A stretch of 64,000 nt of DNA from a virus. Both the position numbers and the translations under genes were made by a program. The notes beneath the pieces were generated by a model. The model was not told the origin of the DNA, did no database searches, and worked only from the letters and a program-made list of their open reading frames with translations. The stretch lies in IMG/VR virus record IMGVR_UViG_3300021389_001814, positions 1-64,000 of that record; one strand, 5' to 3'. Of this stretch, positions 31,739-40,719 are shown in pieces. How positions within the stretch are numbered: the stretch's first letter is position 1; each line of letters starts with the position of its first letter.

Positions 31739-34700
31739 TGTGGATTATCTGAATTTTTTATTTTTTCTAAACCGTATATACGATTTCCATTGTCCGAAAC
31801 ATATAATTCTACAATGGTACTACTTCCTCTTGCTGGTATCTGCGGTGGGCTATCATTTTCCCAATTTATACCAGTTGGCCATATGATCATAGGACTATAT
31901 GTTGCAATTGTGTATGAATATATAGAATTATTACCGTCTCCCAACATAAACATTTTTGATCCGCTATAATCAAATCCAACATCTGCCATAGGTATAGTAG
32001 GAACTGCGGTAAATGCTTTTCCATCATAAGATGCAGTTGTTATGTCCCACGGCGTTGACATTGTGAATTGGAATATATCGTCACGGTCTAGACCATAAAT
32101 AAACAATTTATCACCTAGTGGACTTATATAGAATGTTGTAAGATTTCTTTCATTCACATCTATTCTAAAATGTTCTTGGAATACTGCGGTTTGAGAATTG
32201 TCTATACTACTCAAGTCCCACGCGGTGTTTAAAACGTATTCCACGACGGTATTATCGTATGTTCCCATTACATACAATCTTGTTCCATCTGGCTTGAATT
32301 GTATTTTTGTATATGGGTCAATCGTGTAATTTACATTGATATCCGCAAAATAGGCGTCATAAGGATATGTTTTTCCTCGGCCCCAAACTATGCGAACCGC
32401 GCCATCGCCGCCGTCAGTTGTTCCAGAAGTATTTCTATCGTCACTTCTTGCACCATACCCAAAAACGGCGGATGCTAGTGTTCCATTTGATACATTTATG
32501 GAACCATTTCCGCCGTTTCCGCCATTATACACGCCAGCAGCACCGTCACTGCCAATTCCATAGATTCCGACAGCGCCACCGACGCCGCCAAGGTATCCAT
32601 TGGAACCACCGCCGCCACCGCCGCCTGCCCCGCCAGCACCAGCAGTAGCTAATCCAGTATAAAAGCCACCATTGCCGCCATTTCCAAGATATCCTCCGGC
32701 ACCACCACCGCCACTTGCAAATGAAGAAGATGTGCTACTACTCCCATTTCCTCCATTTCCGCCACCGTCACCGACATATGTGCCGCCAGTGTACCGATTT
32801 GCACCACTGCCCAATACTGTGCCAGTCGTCGTAAAATAACTAGCTCCGCCAGAATTTGAAGAATTGGATAAATATACACCTGCACCGCCTGCACCCACCA
32901 CAACAGTATACGATTGTCCTGGAATAACAGGTATGTCATTTTTCCAACCAAGCCCGCCGCCGCCACCAGAACGAGCGTAATAGGCATCTCCCGCGACACC
33001 ACCGCCGCCGCCGCCTATACATACTGCGCTAACACTAGTAACTCCATTCGGACAAGTCCAGCTATAAGTTCCGGGTGTTGTGTAAATTGCTTCACCATGG
33101 TAGTCTGCTGGATTTGGAAGTGTAACCGTAGTCCCAGAATATGATTGACCGCCTGAATCAAATCCCAATTCCCACGCAATATCTAAATCATATTGACTAA
33201 TTGTTCCATTGGCAGAACCAATCGCATACAATATAGTTCCATCTTCATTAAACATAAATCCACTAGAATTACTATCCTGTAAACCAACATTTAAGAAACC
33301 ACTAGGACCAGATGCAGATATAGAAGACAAATCATATTGTATATCACAATTGTATTGTAGTATTATAGGGCTTATGTTTCCAAGAACATAAAGTCTGAAT
33401 CCATCTTTGCCCCATCTAAATGCGATAATATCTTCATCCCCTGCTTTCGTTGTTGGGTTAAATGTTATTCCATCACTGCTATAATTTTCTAAATCCCATT
33501 CACCATAATCAATATCATATTGATATACGCGGTCGGTGTTATAATCACATAGATATAGATGCTCTCCATCTGGGCTTACGCAGATATCACTAAATGTAGT
33601 CCCGCCTATTCCACTAAATTCTATCGTTTTTCCAGTAAAAGATGCAGTGCTAACACGGAAAGGCGTAGACAATCTAAATTGACTTACGCTCTTTAATGTT
33701 CGGTCCATAATAAACATATGGCGTCCATCTTCGGTGAACGATATACCATGAAAACTTATGCCATATGTTGTTCCTAAGTTGTAACTATATGTATTTGTTA
33801 AAGTTTTGTTTCCTAGAGTCCATGGAGCATCTAGCACATACTGATATACAATTTCACTTATTCCTAAAATATAAAAATTTAGTCCATCGCTACTAAACCA
33901 CATTCCATATGGGATACTTTCTTGTGCGCCAATATAACCATTATCTACATACGATGCAGTTGTTATATCCCAAGGGGTTGACATTAAATACATTCTAACA
34001 CGGTCAGTACTTGTTCCAACAATATAAAAATATTTTCCATCGGGCGAGACGTATATCGCAGTAGGAGAAGTTTCTGCGGAACCTATATAAAATTCTTTAT
34101 GTTGATATCTTGCACTAGTTATATCCCAAGGCGTATTTAAAACATAATAATGAACCTTATCGTCGTTACTTGAAACTGCATACATCCTAGTTCCATCATG
34201 AGTGACAAATAACCCTTCAATTGTTTCCATATGTTTATTCATGCTATAATAACCAGAATATGATGCACTAGAAACTGTCCAATCAGTTATGGTATATTTG
34301 TGTATTCGGTAATTCGAAGATTCTGCATAAAACATTTCTGTTCCATCAGGATTAAAGAACACACTTCTTCCAGCAGTAGAAATACTAGCAAAACTATAAC
34401 TATCGTCTGCGCCAGCACTTCCTAAAATATTCCAAGCAGAATTTAAGTCATACATATAAACACGATCTGTTGCCCCGCCAAATACATATAATTTTAATCC
34501 ATCGCTTTGTCTAATATACATTTGTATGGGAGAACTATCTTCCGCAGTAACCGACAATTCTTGGAAAACATAACTTAATGGGGTAGGACTGCCATCAGAG
34601 AAAACCCATGCAGTATTAAGAGAATATTGAAAAATCTTGTTTTCGCTATCAGAAAGTAAGAACATAGTTTTTCCGGCAGAATAATGTCCATCATCTCTAA

Positions 34701-35373
34701 AGTATACACTTTGTAAATTTGTTCCTTGAACGCTCGCGTCGTATGATTCGTCTGGCGTAATAAAATTACCACTAGTTATATCCCAAGCAGTTGAAAGAAT
34801 AACGTGATAAACAAATTGAGTATTATTTGTCAAGTATGCGTGTAATCCATCATTGCTAATATATAATCCATTCACTCCGCTTATTGCGGAAACACTTGCA
34901 ACTTTATCTATCGTGTTTATATCCCATGGATCACTTAGTGCACCACTTTGTATTTGTCCAATATTATCAACTAAGAATATTTTTGTTCCATCTGGAGAAA
35001 AAAACATGTGATCTACACTAGTTTCCAAAAATTCGCTATAAAGATTAGTGCTACCCTTATAAACACTAGTATCAATATCCATTTCACCGATGTTACCATT
35101 TCGTTCCATAGTGATACTTAATTTTGAGCTTTTGTTTTGTGGGATATTTTGTAGACGCAATCTTGAACCAATATTTGTATCCAAGTCTATTCTGGCATTG
35201 TTTCCATTTGCAATATCAATATCCACGTTTATAGTATTGGAACCATAATCCTGCGATGTGGTACTGAATGTTTGTTGTGTTAGTGACCAGCTTTCACCGT
35301 TCCAAGTAAAAACTGTATTATTAGCAGTGAAGGTTTCACCTACTGTTGGATTGCTTGGAAAATTGATTGCCAT
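31735..35373 (-). CDS. Large fibre protein: beta-propeller blades with an inserted glycine-rich domain
   Basis: 1212 residues. Residues 1-35 are the shared anchor module (MAINFPSNPTVGE, then FTWNGESWSL). From about 120 to 770 there is a long series of blade repeats of the type FFSPDGTKIFLV...YQYDLDTAWDI. A glycine-rich domain (about 785-1000; GGGGGGVAG, GAGGAGGGGGGGSNG, ending AVRIVWGRG) is inserted. Further blades follow (FKPDGTRLYVMGTYDNTVVE). The C-terminus is the shared WPTGINWEND...IVELYVSDNG module. Propellers and polyglycine sandwiches are both receptor-binding folds, so this is probably a main adhesin. Chaperone-like gene 3 follows. Confidence 0.78.
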   Translation of the reverse strand: MAINFPSNPTVGETFTANNTVFTWNGESWSLTQQTFSTTSQDYGSNTINVDIDIANGNNARIDLDTNIGSRLRLQNIPQNKSSKLSITMERNGNIGEMDIDTSVYKGSTNLYSEFLETSVDHMFFSPDGTKIFLVDNIGQIQSGALSDPWDINTIDKVASVSAISGVNGLYISNDGLHAYLTNNTQFVYHVILSTAWDITSGNFITPDESYDASVQGTNLQSVYFRDDGHYSAGKTMFLLSDSENKIFQYSLNTAWVFSDGSPTPLSYVFQELSVTAEDSSPIQMYIRQSDGLKLYVFGGATDRVYMYDLNSAWNILGSAGADDSYSFASISTAGRSVFFNPDGTEMFYAESSNYRIHKYTITDWTVSSASYSGYYSMNKHMETIEGLFVTHDGTRMYAVSSNDDKVHYYVLNTPWDITSARYQHKEFYIGSAETSPTAIYVSPDGKYFYIVGTSTDRVRMYLMSTPWDITTASYVDNGYIGAQESIPYGMWFSSDGLNFYILGISEIVYQYVLDAPWTLGNKTLTNTYSYNLGTTYGISFHGISFTEDGRHMFIMDRTLKSVSQFRLSTPFRVSTASFTGKTIEFSGIGGTTFSDICVSPDGEHLYLCDYNTDRVYQYDIDYGEWDLENYSSDGITFNPTTKAGDEDIIAFRWGKDGFRLYVLGNISPIILQYNCDIQYDLSSISASGPSGFLNVGLQDSNSSGFMFNEDGTILYAIGSANGTISQYDLDIAWELGFDSGGQSYSGTTVTLPNPADYHGEAIYTTPGTYSWTCPNGVTSVSAVCIGGGGGGVAGDAYYARSGGGGGLGWKNDIPVIPGQSYTVVVGAGGAGVYLSNSSNSGGASYFTTTGTVLGSGANRYTGGTYVGDGGGNGGNGSSSTSSSFASGGGGAGGYLGNGGNGGFYTGLATAGAGGAGGGGGGGSNGYLGGVGGAVGIYGIGSDGAAGVYNGGNGGNGSINVSNGTLASAVFGYGARSDDRNTSGTTDGGDGAVRIVWGRGKTYPYDAYFADINVNYTIDPYTKIQFKPDGTRLYVMGTYDNTVVEYVLNTAWDLSSIDNSQTAVFQEHFRIDVNERNLTTFYISPLGDKLFIYGLDRDDIFQFTMSTPWDITTASYDGKAFTAVPTIPMADVGFDYSGSKMFMLGDGNNSIYSYTIATYSPMIIWPTGINWENDSPPQIPARGSSTIVELYVSDNGNRIYGLEKIKNSDNPQ

Positions 35374-35397
35374 ATTTTATTATATCCTTTGAACATA

Positions 35398-36666
35398 TTA
35401 TATATTATTTATTATCTGTCTAGCATAGTAAGTAATGCCATTATCTGGTGTTTGCATTTCGTATAATGCAGAGTTATTTAAATCTGGCGTATCAGGGGTA
35501 GTGTCGTATTCCCATTTTACATTTTCAGGCCAAATTACATCACACACTGAATCCACGGTTACATTTGACGAACTATATTGATTAACTTGTTGCGAACTAT
35601 TCAAATAATACATTTTTGAACCATCACTATTAAATTCAAAACTATACATATTATTGGATAATATATTGTTTTCATTAGAATTTAATCTTACTAAACTTGC
35701 AGTAGACACCTGCCACTGTTCTGATAATTCGTATTGACGAAATTCATTAGTATTTCTATCCGATATAAACATATATCGTCCATCTTCTGAGAATCTTATT
35801 TTACTGTATGCAATGGTGGGATTATTTCCTATTATTTTAAATGTTCCGACTAGCGTGGAACCACCGCTAAAATCAAAATTCGAATTTAATTCATATTGCC
35901 AGATAGCATCTGCGCTAGTTTGACCAACTTCATAAATATATAAATAATCTCCATTTGTGGAAAACGTGAAACTATTAAATGCAGAACTGGCGAATGCCAA
36001 ATAGGTGGAAAAAGTCGGATTCGTTATATCCCATGGAGAAGACAAATCGTATTCATTTATAGCGTTTGCACTGGTTCCTCCAGTAACGTATAATTTTAGT
36101 CCGTCATTGGATATGCAAAAATCTGACAGGTCAGTTACATTCAATGTTCCTGTAAGACTGGTAGATACCGTAGATGTTCCTATACTAGTTAAATCAAATG
36201 GATTTCCTAGCTCATATCGTCTTACAGCTTCAACTTCTCTTTCCAATACATAAAGATATTCTCCGCCTGTAACTGGTCCACCAAATTTAAAACTAAATAC
36301 ACTGTATACTGATAAATCTTCTGTTTGTATATTATCATATACTAAATTGTTAATATCATAACTTGTGATATTAGTATCACTATAATCGCCAGTTGTGTTA
36401 ATTTTTACGAAAAATCTTGAATTAGTATCGCCAGAAGATACATTTTCAAAATTTATGGCAGTAGTCGTAGAAACATCTATATCAAAAAAGTTTGCATTTG
36501 ATAAATCCAAAATTGCATCATTGTCTACATCGGGCGTGACATTTTCTTTTCTAACAATATAGGAACGACGAATTGGTTGCCATTTTTTACCATCATATTC
36601 GTAAAAATATGAACCTTCTTGGTGTATATCTCCTAGCGTGGGTGATGTAGGGAAATTAAGAGCCAT
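35398..36666 (-). CDS. Beta-propeller tail fibre protein (422 residues)
   Basis: It starts with the shared anchor module (MALNFPTSPTLGDI, then YEYDGKKWQPI). Residues about 40-110 are a beta domain also seen in the 1212-residue fibre. From about 110 to 360 there are blade repeats (EYLYVLEREVEAVRRYELGN, DFCISNDGLKLYVTGG, FSEDGRYMFISDRNTNEFRQ, FNSDGSKMYYLNSSQQVNQY). The C-terminus holds the shared module (IWPENVKWEYDTTP, then ALYEMQTPDNG). It looks like a shorter paralogue of the 1212-residue protein, encoded immediately upstream of it. A late motif lies within its 3' end and serves the next gene. Confidence 0.76.
   Translation of the reverse strand: MALNFPTSPTLGDIHQEGSYFYEYDGKKWQPIRRSYIVRKENVTPDVDNDAILDLSNANFFDIDVSTTTAINFENVSSGDTNSRFFVKINTTGDYSDTNITSYDINNLVYDNIQTEDLSVYSVFSFKFGGPVTGGEYLYVLEREVEAVRRYELGNPFDLTSIGTSTVSTSLTGTLNVTDLSDFCISNDGLKLYVTGGTSANAINEYDLSSPWDITNPTFSTYLAFASSAFNSFTFSTNGDYLYIYEVGQTSADAIWQYELNSNFDFSGGSTLVGTFKIIGNNPTIAYSKIRFSEDGRYMFISDRNTNEFRQYELSEQWQVSTASLVRLNSNENNILSNNMYSFEFNSDGSKMYYLNSSQQVNQYSSSNVTVDSVCDVIWPENVKWEYDTTPDTPDLNNSALYEMQTPDNGITYYARQIINNI
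35406..35412 (-). promoter_or_regulatory. Late promoter motif ATAAATA for the 1212-residue fibre gene
   Basis: Minus-strand AATAAATAATA lies 32 bases upstream of the start at 35373, overlapping the last codons of the preceding gene. AAAGGA follows. Confidence 0.6.
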
Positions 36667-36677
36667 CGTTTATTCCT

Positions 36678-38258
36678 TTATCCATTGTAAATCGTATCTG
36701 CAATAAGTATTCCATCAAACTTATAAAATTCTATTATTTGAGAAGAATTTGTATCAACGCTAGGCGCAAACCCATTTGCCCAAAGAATTTGAGTTGGCCA
36801 ATTTATGCTATAATTTACTTCTCCATTGTTATTTAATTTTAACAAAAAGTTGTCTGTTCCAATAACGCTAGTTATATCAACGGTATATTCTGGGTTAACT
36901 ATAACACGCTGATAATCAGTTAGTGTTCCTTTTTCAAGCTGTGCGCCCCATACATACATTCCTTTTGTAGAATCCCCATCATATATCAGTTGTTGGGAAT
37001 CATTTTCAGTATAAATGAATGCATAATGGTATCCTATAAACCCAGTCTTTCCAGTTATAGAAACGCGATACCAACCATTTGGTTCTTCTGTTATAGCAGA
37101 GTCAGATATCACGGCATTTCCTACGCTATCAACTCCCCCAGTAACCGTATTTACTGTTAAACTTCCGAAATCGAATTCAGCATCAATAAATGAATTAAAT
37201 GTGTTTGTTGCAATTCTAATCATACCATATCGTCTTTGTTGTTTTTTAACATAAAACGAAAGAGTGTAATCTTGATTTATATCATCTACCGTATGATTAT
37301 AAACCAAATAGTATGAAACCCCGGTTCCGTTGGTTTCTAGAATTAAGTCACCAGTGAGTGTATTATCTGGTGCTAGAATAGTATCTTTTGTTATAGTTGT
37401 GTTTGCTTTGAACCAAACATTGTTTTCAAATTCTTGTGTATATATTAATTTATTTTTATATCCGGGTCTATAATAATCACTAAGTTCGCCTTCTTCAAGA
37501 ACTGCTCCCCAAACATACAAACCAGAACTGCCATCACCATTATAAGCAGAATATACATCATTTCCTGTAGTTGCATTTTCTATTATACGAAATTGCGTAC
37601 TATAATATATTCCATTTGACGCTGCTGATGCAGTTATCCAGCATCTATACCAATCATTGCCAACATTTTCTACCCCAGCACTATAATCCCCAGATACAGC
37701 AATATGCGCAACTTCGGTATCAAGATTGAAGGCAACTCCTATGTAATTACCATATATTACATTATTCAATACCATTCCAAAATGTCTGTTACCAGAAGAC
37801 CTTTTGACGTATACACTATGCGTATATTTTTTTCCTGCGTTATACGGACCGCCATATTTTTGAAAATATCGTGCAACGCTTGCAGTAGAATCCTCTGTTA
37901 TCAAGTCAGCAGTTGTGTTACCATCTATCGCTACTGCTTGATTCAGTGTCACACTTCCATACAATACACTACTAAACGTGAACCAACTATTTCCAGACAA
38001 ATCTTCCGGAAAATCCCAAAAATTATATTTTTTTCCAATATCATATTCTACAAAATTATAAAGATTGGTATTAACCGATATTTTAGGAATATCATTATCA
38101 GTTAATTCATATCTTTTGTAATCAGTAAATTCACTTGAAATTAAACTGTTATTTTCAATTGGACCAGTGATCCATTTTTTTCCATTCCACTTATAAATCT
38201 TTTCACCAAATGAATATATCTGGCCAAGTGTTGGATTATTTGGAAAATTTATTGCCAT
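36678..38258 (-). CDS. Tail fibre protein with two tandem carbohydrate-binding-like modules
   Basis: 526 residues. The shared anchor module (MAINFPNNPTLGQI, then YKWNGKKWITG) is followed by two copies of a jelly-roll module of about 175 residues. Copy 1 (about 75-265) has YTHSVYVKRSSGNRHFGMVL, NDWYRCWITA and GLYVWGAVLEEGELSDYYRP. Copy 2 (about 270-455) has YTLSFYVKKQQRRYGMIRI, NGWYRVSITG and GMYVWGAQLEKGTLTDYQRV. Such modules are common in phage fibres and are related to CBM-type lectins. The C-terminus is the shared module with NWPTQILWANG and IIEFYKFDG. The duplicated domains would raise avidity for a glycan. Confidence 0.76.
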   Translation of the reverse strand: MAINFPNNPTLGQIYSFGEKIYKWNGKKWITGPIENNSLISSEFTDYKRYELTDNDIPKISVNTNLYNFVEYDIGKKYNFWDFPEDLSGNSWFTFSSVLYGSVTLNQAVAIDGNTTADLITEDSTASVARYFQKYGGPYNAGKKYTHSVYVKRSSGNRHFGMVLNNVIYGNYIGVAFNLDTEVAHIAVSGDYSAGVENVGNDWYRCWITASAASNGIYYSTQFRIIENATTGNDVYSAYNGDGSSGLYVWGAVLEEGELSDYYRPGYKNKLIYTQEFENNVWFKANTTITKDTILAPDNTLTGDLILETNGTGVSYYLVYNHTVDDINQDYTLSFYVKKQQRRYGMIRIATNTFNSFIDAEFDFGSLTVNTVTGGVDSVGNAVISDSAITEEPNGWYRVSITGKTGFIGYHYAFIYTENDSQQLIYDGDSTKGMYVWGAQLEKGTLTDYQRVIVNPEYTVDITSVIGTDNFLLKLNNNGEVNYSINWPTQILWANGFAPSVDTNSSQIIEFYKFDGILIADTIYNG

Positions 38259-38269
38259 ATTTTATATCC

Positions 38270-39955
38270 TTATCCTAAGTCGCCAGTTAATACCCATTCA
38301 TTCTCGTCAATTTTTGTAACACGAATAACACTGTATTGACCAGATGTTCTTGGAGTTGTTCCACTTTTTCTATAAATGGTAACGCCGCTTGCGCCGCTCA
38401 CTGTAATAGTTGCGCTGTTAAATTGCATTATATGAAATGTTGTTCCAACTGAAAATTGAGTATTTGTATAATTTGGGATGGTCACAGTTGTTGGATTAAT
38501 AGTATTGAAAGCAAAAATCTTACCGTTATCGCCCACTTGTGGTGTTAATGACGTTGCATTGGTTTTTTCACTTTGCGTGATATAATTCCCAGGAACACCT
38601 TGCGGACCCTGTTTTCCACTGACAACTACCCATTGACTTGTATCACCATCATTATAATAAACACTTAATGTTGCATCATCTGGGTCAAACCACAATTTTC
38701 CTACAATTTCTTCTGGTGTAGTTGTAATATCTGTCAGTGTTCCTGTGAGACCGCGAGAACCAGTAAATCCGGTATCACCGTCGTTTCCAGTAGAACCAGT
38801 AAATCCGATAGAACCGGACTCTCCGACCGGACCCTGCGGTCCACTCGTTACAACCCACTGCGGACTACCATCTCCATCATCATAATATACGCTCAATGTT
38901 CCATCAGTAGTATCAAACCACATATGTCCTGTGAGAACAGATTTTGATTCTGTTGGGTCTGTTTCGCCAACGTCTGCGCGAAAACCTTGAGAACCACTAT
39001 ATCCTAAGCTTCCATTAAATCCACGAATACCGCTAGAACCAACAAACCCTACATCACCTTTGTTTGCAACTTGCTGCCAAGTTGACCCATCATAGAAAAA
39101 TTCTATTCTACTATTTGAAACATTTGCATTATACGTTTGCGATGCTCCTTCTATGAGTTCGCCAGTACCAGCGTCTATAGTTAAAGGATTGAGTCCCCAA
39201 TTTGCACCATCCATAAATGTAACAACATCGCCAAATTCTGGCGGATTAGGAAGATTTACAGTAAAAGAACCACCGCTAGTATTTGCAATTATTGCTTGTA
39301 AGTCATTTGAATTATATCCACCATTTGCTACTGTTAGGTAAATCCAATCAGCGAATCCACCTTTTGCACCTGTATCTCCTTTTTTGCCAATGTTTGTTAA
39401 TATTTGCCAGGTGTCTCCGTCATAAATAAATTCTACTCTAATTCCAGTAATGTTTAAAGTAAAATTATCTGCAAGTCCTTCTATTGTTTCTAATGAAATT
39501 AGATTTCTAGACACAGTTAATGGATTTAATTCCCAATCAGCACCATCTGTTATTTCTACAATTGAACCAACTGTTGGCGATTGTGGAAGATATAACGTAA
39601 ATGATCCACCGCTGGTGTCTGCAATAATTGCTTCTAAATTTTCCATTTGATAGTCTGAAGTTTTTAAACTCCAGTTCATAGCACCACGAGAACCAGTGTA
39701 TCCTATTATTCCCTGACTTCCAGTATATCCTTGTGAACCATTAAAACCTCGACTTCCAGTATATCCCTGACTACCAGTCCATCCTTGGCTACCCGTAAAT
39801 CCTTGGCTACCTGTAAATCCTTGAATTCCTTGACTGCCTGTATATCCACGTGATCCAGTATATGCACGAGAACCAGTATAGCCAATTATACCCTGTGAGC
39901 CTGTGAAGCCAACAAAACTAGTTCCCAAAAAATCACTAACATTAATAGTTGCCAT
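38270..39955 (-). CDS. Collagen-like tail fibre protein (561 residues)
   Basis: The N-terminus ATINVSDFLGTSFVGFTGSQG parallels the starts of the 155- and 183-residue fibres (SLLGSDFIGDTG, DFLNQTYTGYTG). Collagen-like triplets (GYTGSRA, GWTGSQG, GFTGSQG) run to about 95. Two successive beta modules follow (IIADTSGGSFTLYLP and IIANTSGGSFTVNLP), then triplets with GHMWFDTTDGTLSVYYDD and GKLWFDPDDATLSVYYND spacers. The C-terminal head (FNTINPTTVTIPNYTNTQ, then ITVSGASGVTIYRK and WVLTGDLG) resembles that of the 155-residue fibre. It is probably a long trimeric fibre. Confidence 0.83.
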   Translation of the reverse strand: MATINVSDFLGTSFVGFTGSQGIIGYTGSRAYTGSRGYTGSQGIQGFTGSQGFTGSQGWTGSQGYTGSRGFNGSQGYTGSQGIIGYTGSRGAMNWSLKTSDYQMENLEAIIADTSGGSFTLYLPQSPTVGSIVEITDGADWELNPLTVSRNLISLETIEGLADNFTLNITGIRVEFIYDGDTWQILTNIGKKGDTGAKGGFADWIYLTVANGGYNSNDLQAIIANTSGGSFTVNLPNPPEFGDVVTFMDGANWGLNPLTIDAGTGELIEGASQTYNANVSNSRIEFFYDGSTWQQVANKGDVGFVGSSGIRGFNGSLGYSGSQGFRADVGETDPTESKSVLTGHMWFDTTDGTLSVYYDDGDGSPQWVVTSGPQGPVGESGSIGFTGSTGNDGDTGFTGSRGLTGTLTDITTTPEEIVGKLWFDPDDATLSVYYNDGDTSQWVVVSGKQGPQGVPGNYITQSEKTNATSLTPQVGDNGKIFAFNTINPTTVTIPNYTNTQFSVGTTFHIMQFNSATITVSGASGVTIYRKSGTTPRTSGQYSVIRVTKIDENEWVLTGDLG

Positions 39956-39979
39956 ACAGTTCTCCTACTTTATTATACT

Positions 39980-39986
39980 TATTTAT
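39980..39986 (-). promoter_or_regulatory. Late promoter motif ATAAATA
   Basis: Minus-strand GATAAATAAG lies 25 bases upstream of the start at 39955, followed by AGGAG. It touches the stop codon of the preceding gene. Confidence 0.6.
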
Positions 39987-40714
39987 CATTCTATAATTAT
40001 CCAAAATGCTATCTGTATTGTTGGGTCACTTCCGCTAACACCATACACCGTATTAATAGGATCATTATTTGGGCCATTCCAAATTTTATACTGACTTGCG
40101 ACATAATCAAAATTACTATGATCAACAACCTGATCCGAACTTGGATTTGAAGTTGCAGCAAATGTTGTACTATTTGTATAAAAATAATGAAAAGAAATAG
40201 CACCCTGATCTGGATTAATAGTTGGTGAATTTATAGATATATTAGTATTAGTTGAGTTCGAAAAATCATAATTTCCATAAAAAACGTCCGTTATAGTATT
40301 TCCGTCCAAGTTCCTAAAAATATATAGCTGATCATAATCATTTACAGTCGGAGAACTAATAAAACTTATATTAGTTCCTCGATCTGAAATTTCAAATTTT
40401 TTAAATGATGCAGCAATTCTATAGGCACTAAAAGAATAATCACCGACCAATGTCCACCCAGGCTGTGTTCCAAAAACAACATTTACGGCTGACATTTCTA
40501 GCAATATTCCAAAATGTGTATCATCTACATAATTTGGTATAGCCCCGCCTGTGTCATTTGTAAAACTTATGATCTCAACGAGTTCAATTTGAATGGGTGG
40601 TGCGAATCCATAAACAAGTTCGCTACCATAATAAACCCTATCTGCTAGTGAATTTCCTACATATAAATCATCTGGATATGTGTTTCCAAATCTAAATTTT
40701 GTAACTTCTGCCAT
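39986..40714 (-). CDS. Fibre-associated protein of unknown function (242 residues)
   Basis: The N-terminus (VTKFRFGNTYPDDLYVGNSLADRVYYGSE is a short beta module of the kind that attaches small adhesins in marine phages). From about residue 45 there is a jelly-roll-like region (TNDTGGAIPNYVDDTHFGIL, then GDYSFSAYRIAASFKKFE and QLYIFRNLDGNTITDV) with Asn/Ser/Thr-rich strands. The C-terminus IQIAFWIIIE is hydrophobic but too short for a transmembrane segment. It is encoded between two long collagen-like fibres and may be the receptor-binding tip of one of them. No enzyme motif is seen. Confidence 0.6.
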   Translation of the reverse strand: MAEVTKFRFGNTYPDDLYVGNSLADRVYYGSELVYGFAPPIQIELVEIISFTNDTGGAIPNYVDDTHFGILLEMSAVNVVFGTQPGWTLVGDYSFSAYRIAASFKKFEISDRGTNISFISSPTVNDYDQLYIFRNLDGNTITDVFYGNYDFSNSTNTNISINSPTINPDQGAISFHYFYTNSTTFAATSNPSSDQVVDHSNFDYVASQYKIWNGPNNDPINTVYGVSGSDPTIQIAFWIIIE

Positions 40715-40719
40715 TCACT

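Noticed and set aside
32367-32648. Plus-strand frame extremely rich in His/Arg
   Set aside because: It is the antisense of the glycine-rich domain (GGN codons read as CCN/His-rich in another frame); there is no start signal, and the minus-strand protein continues through it.
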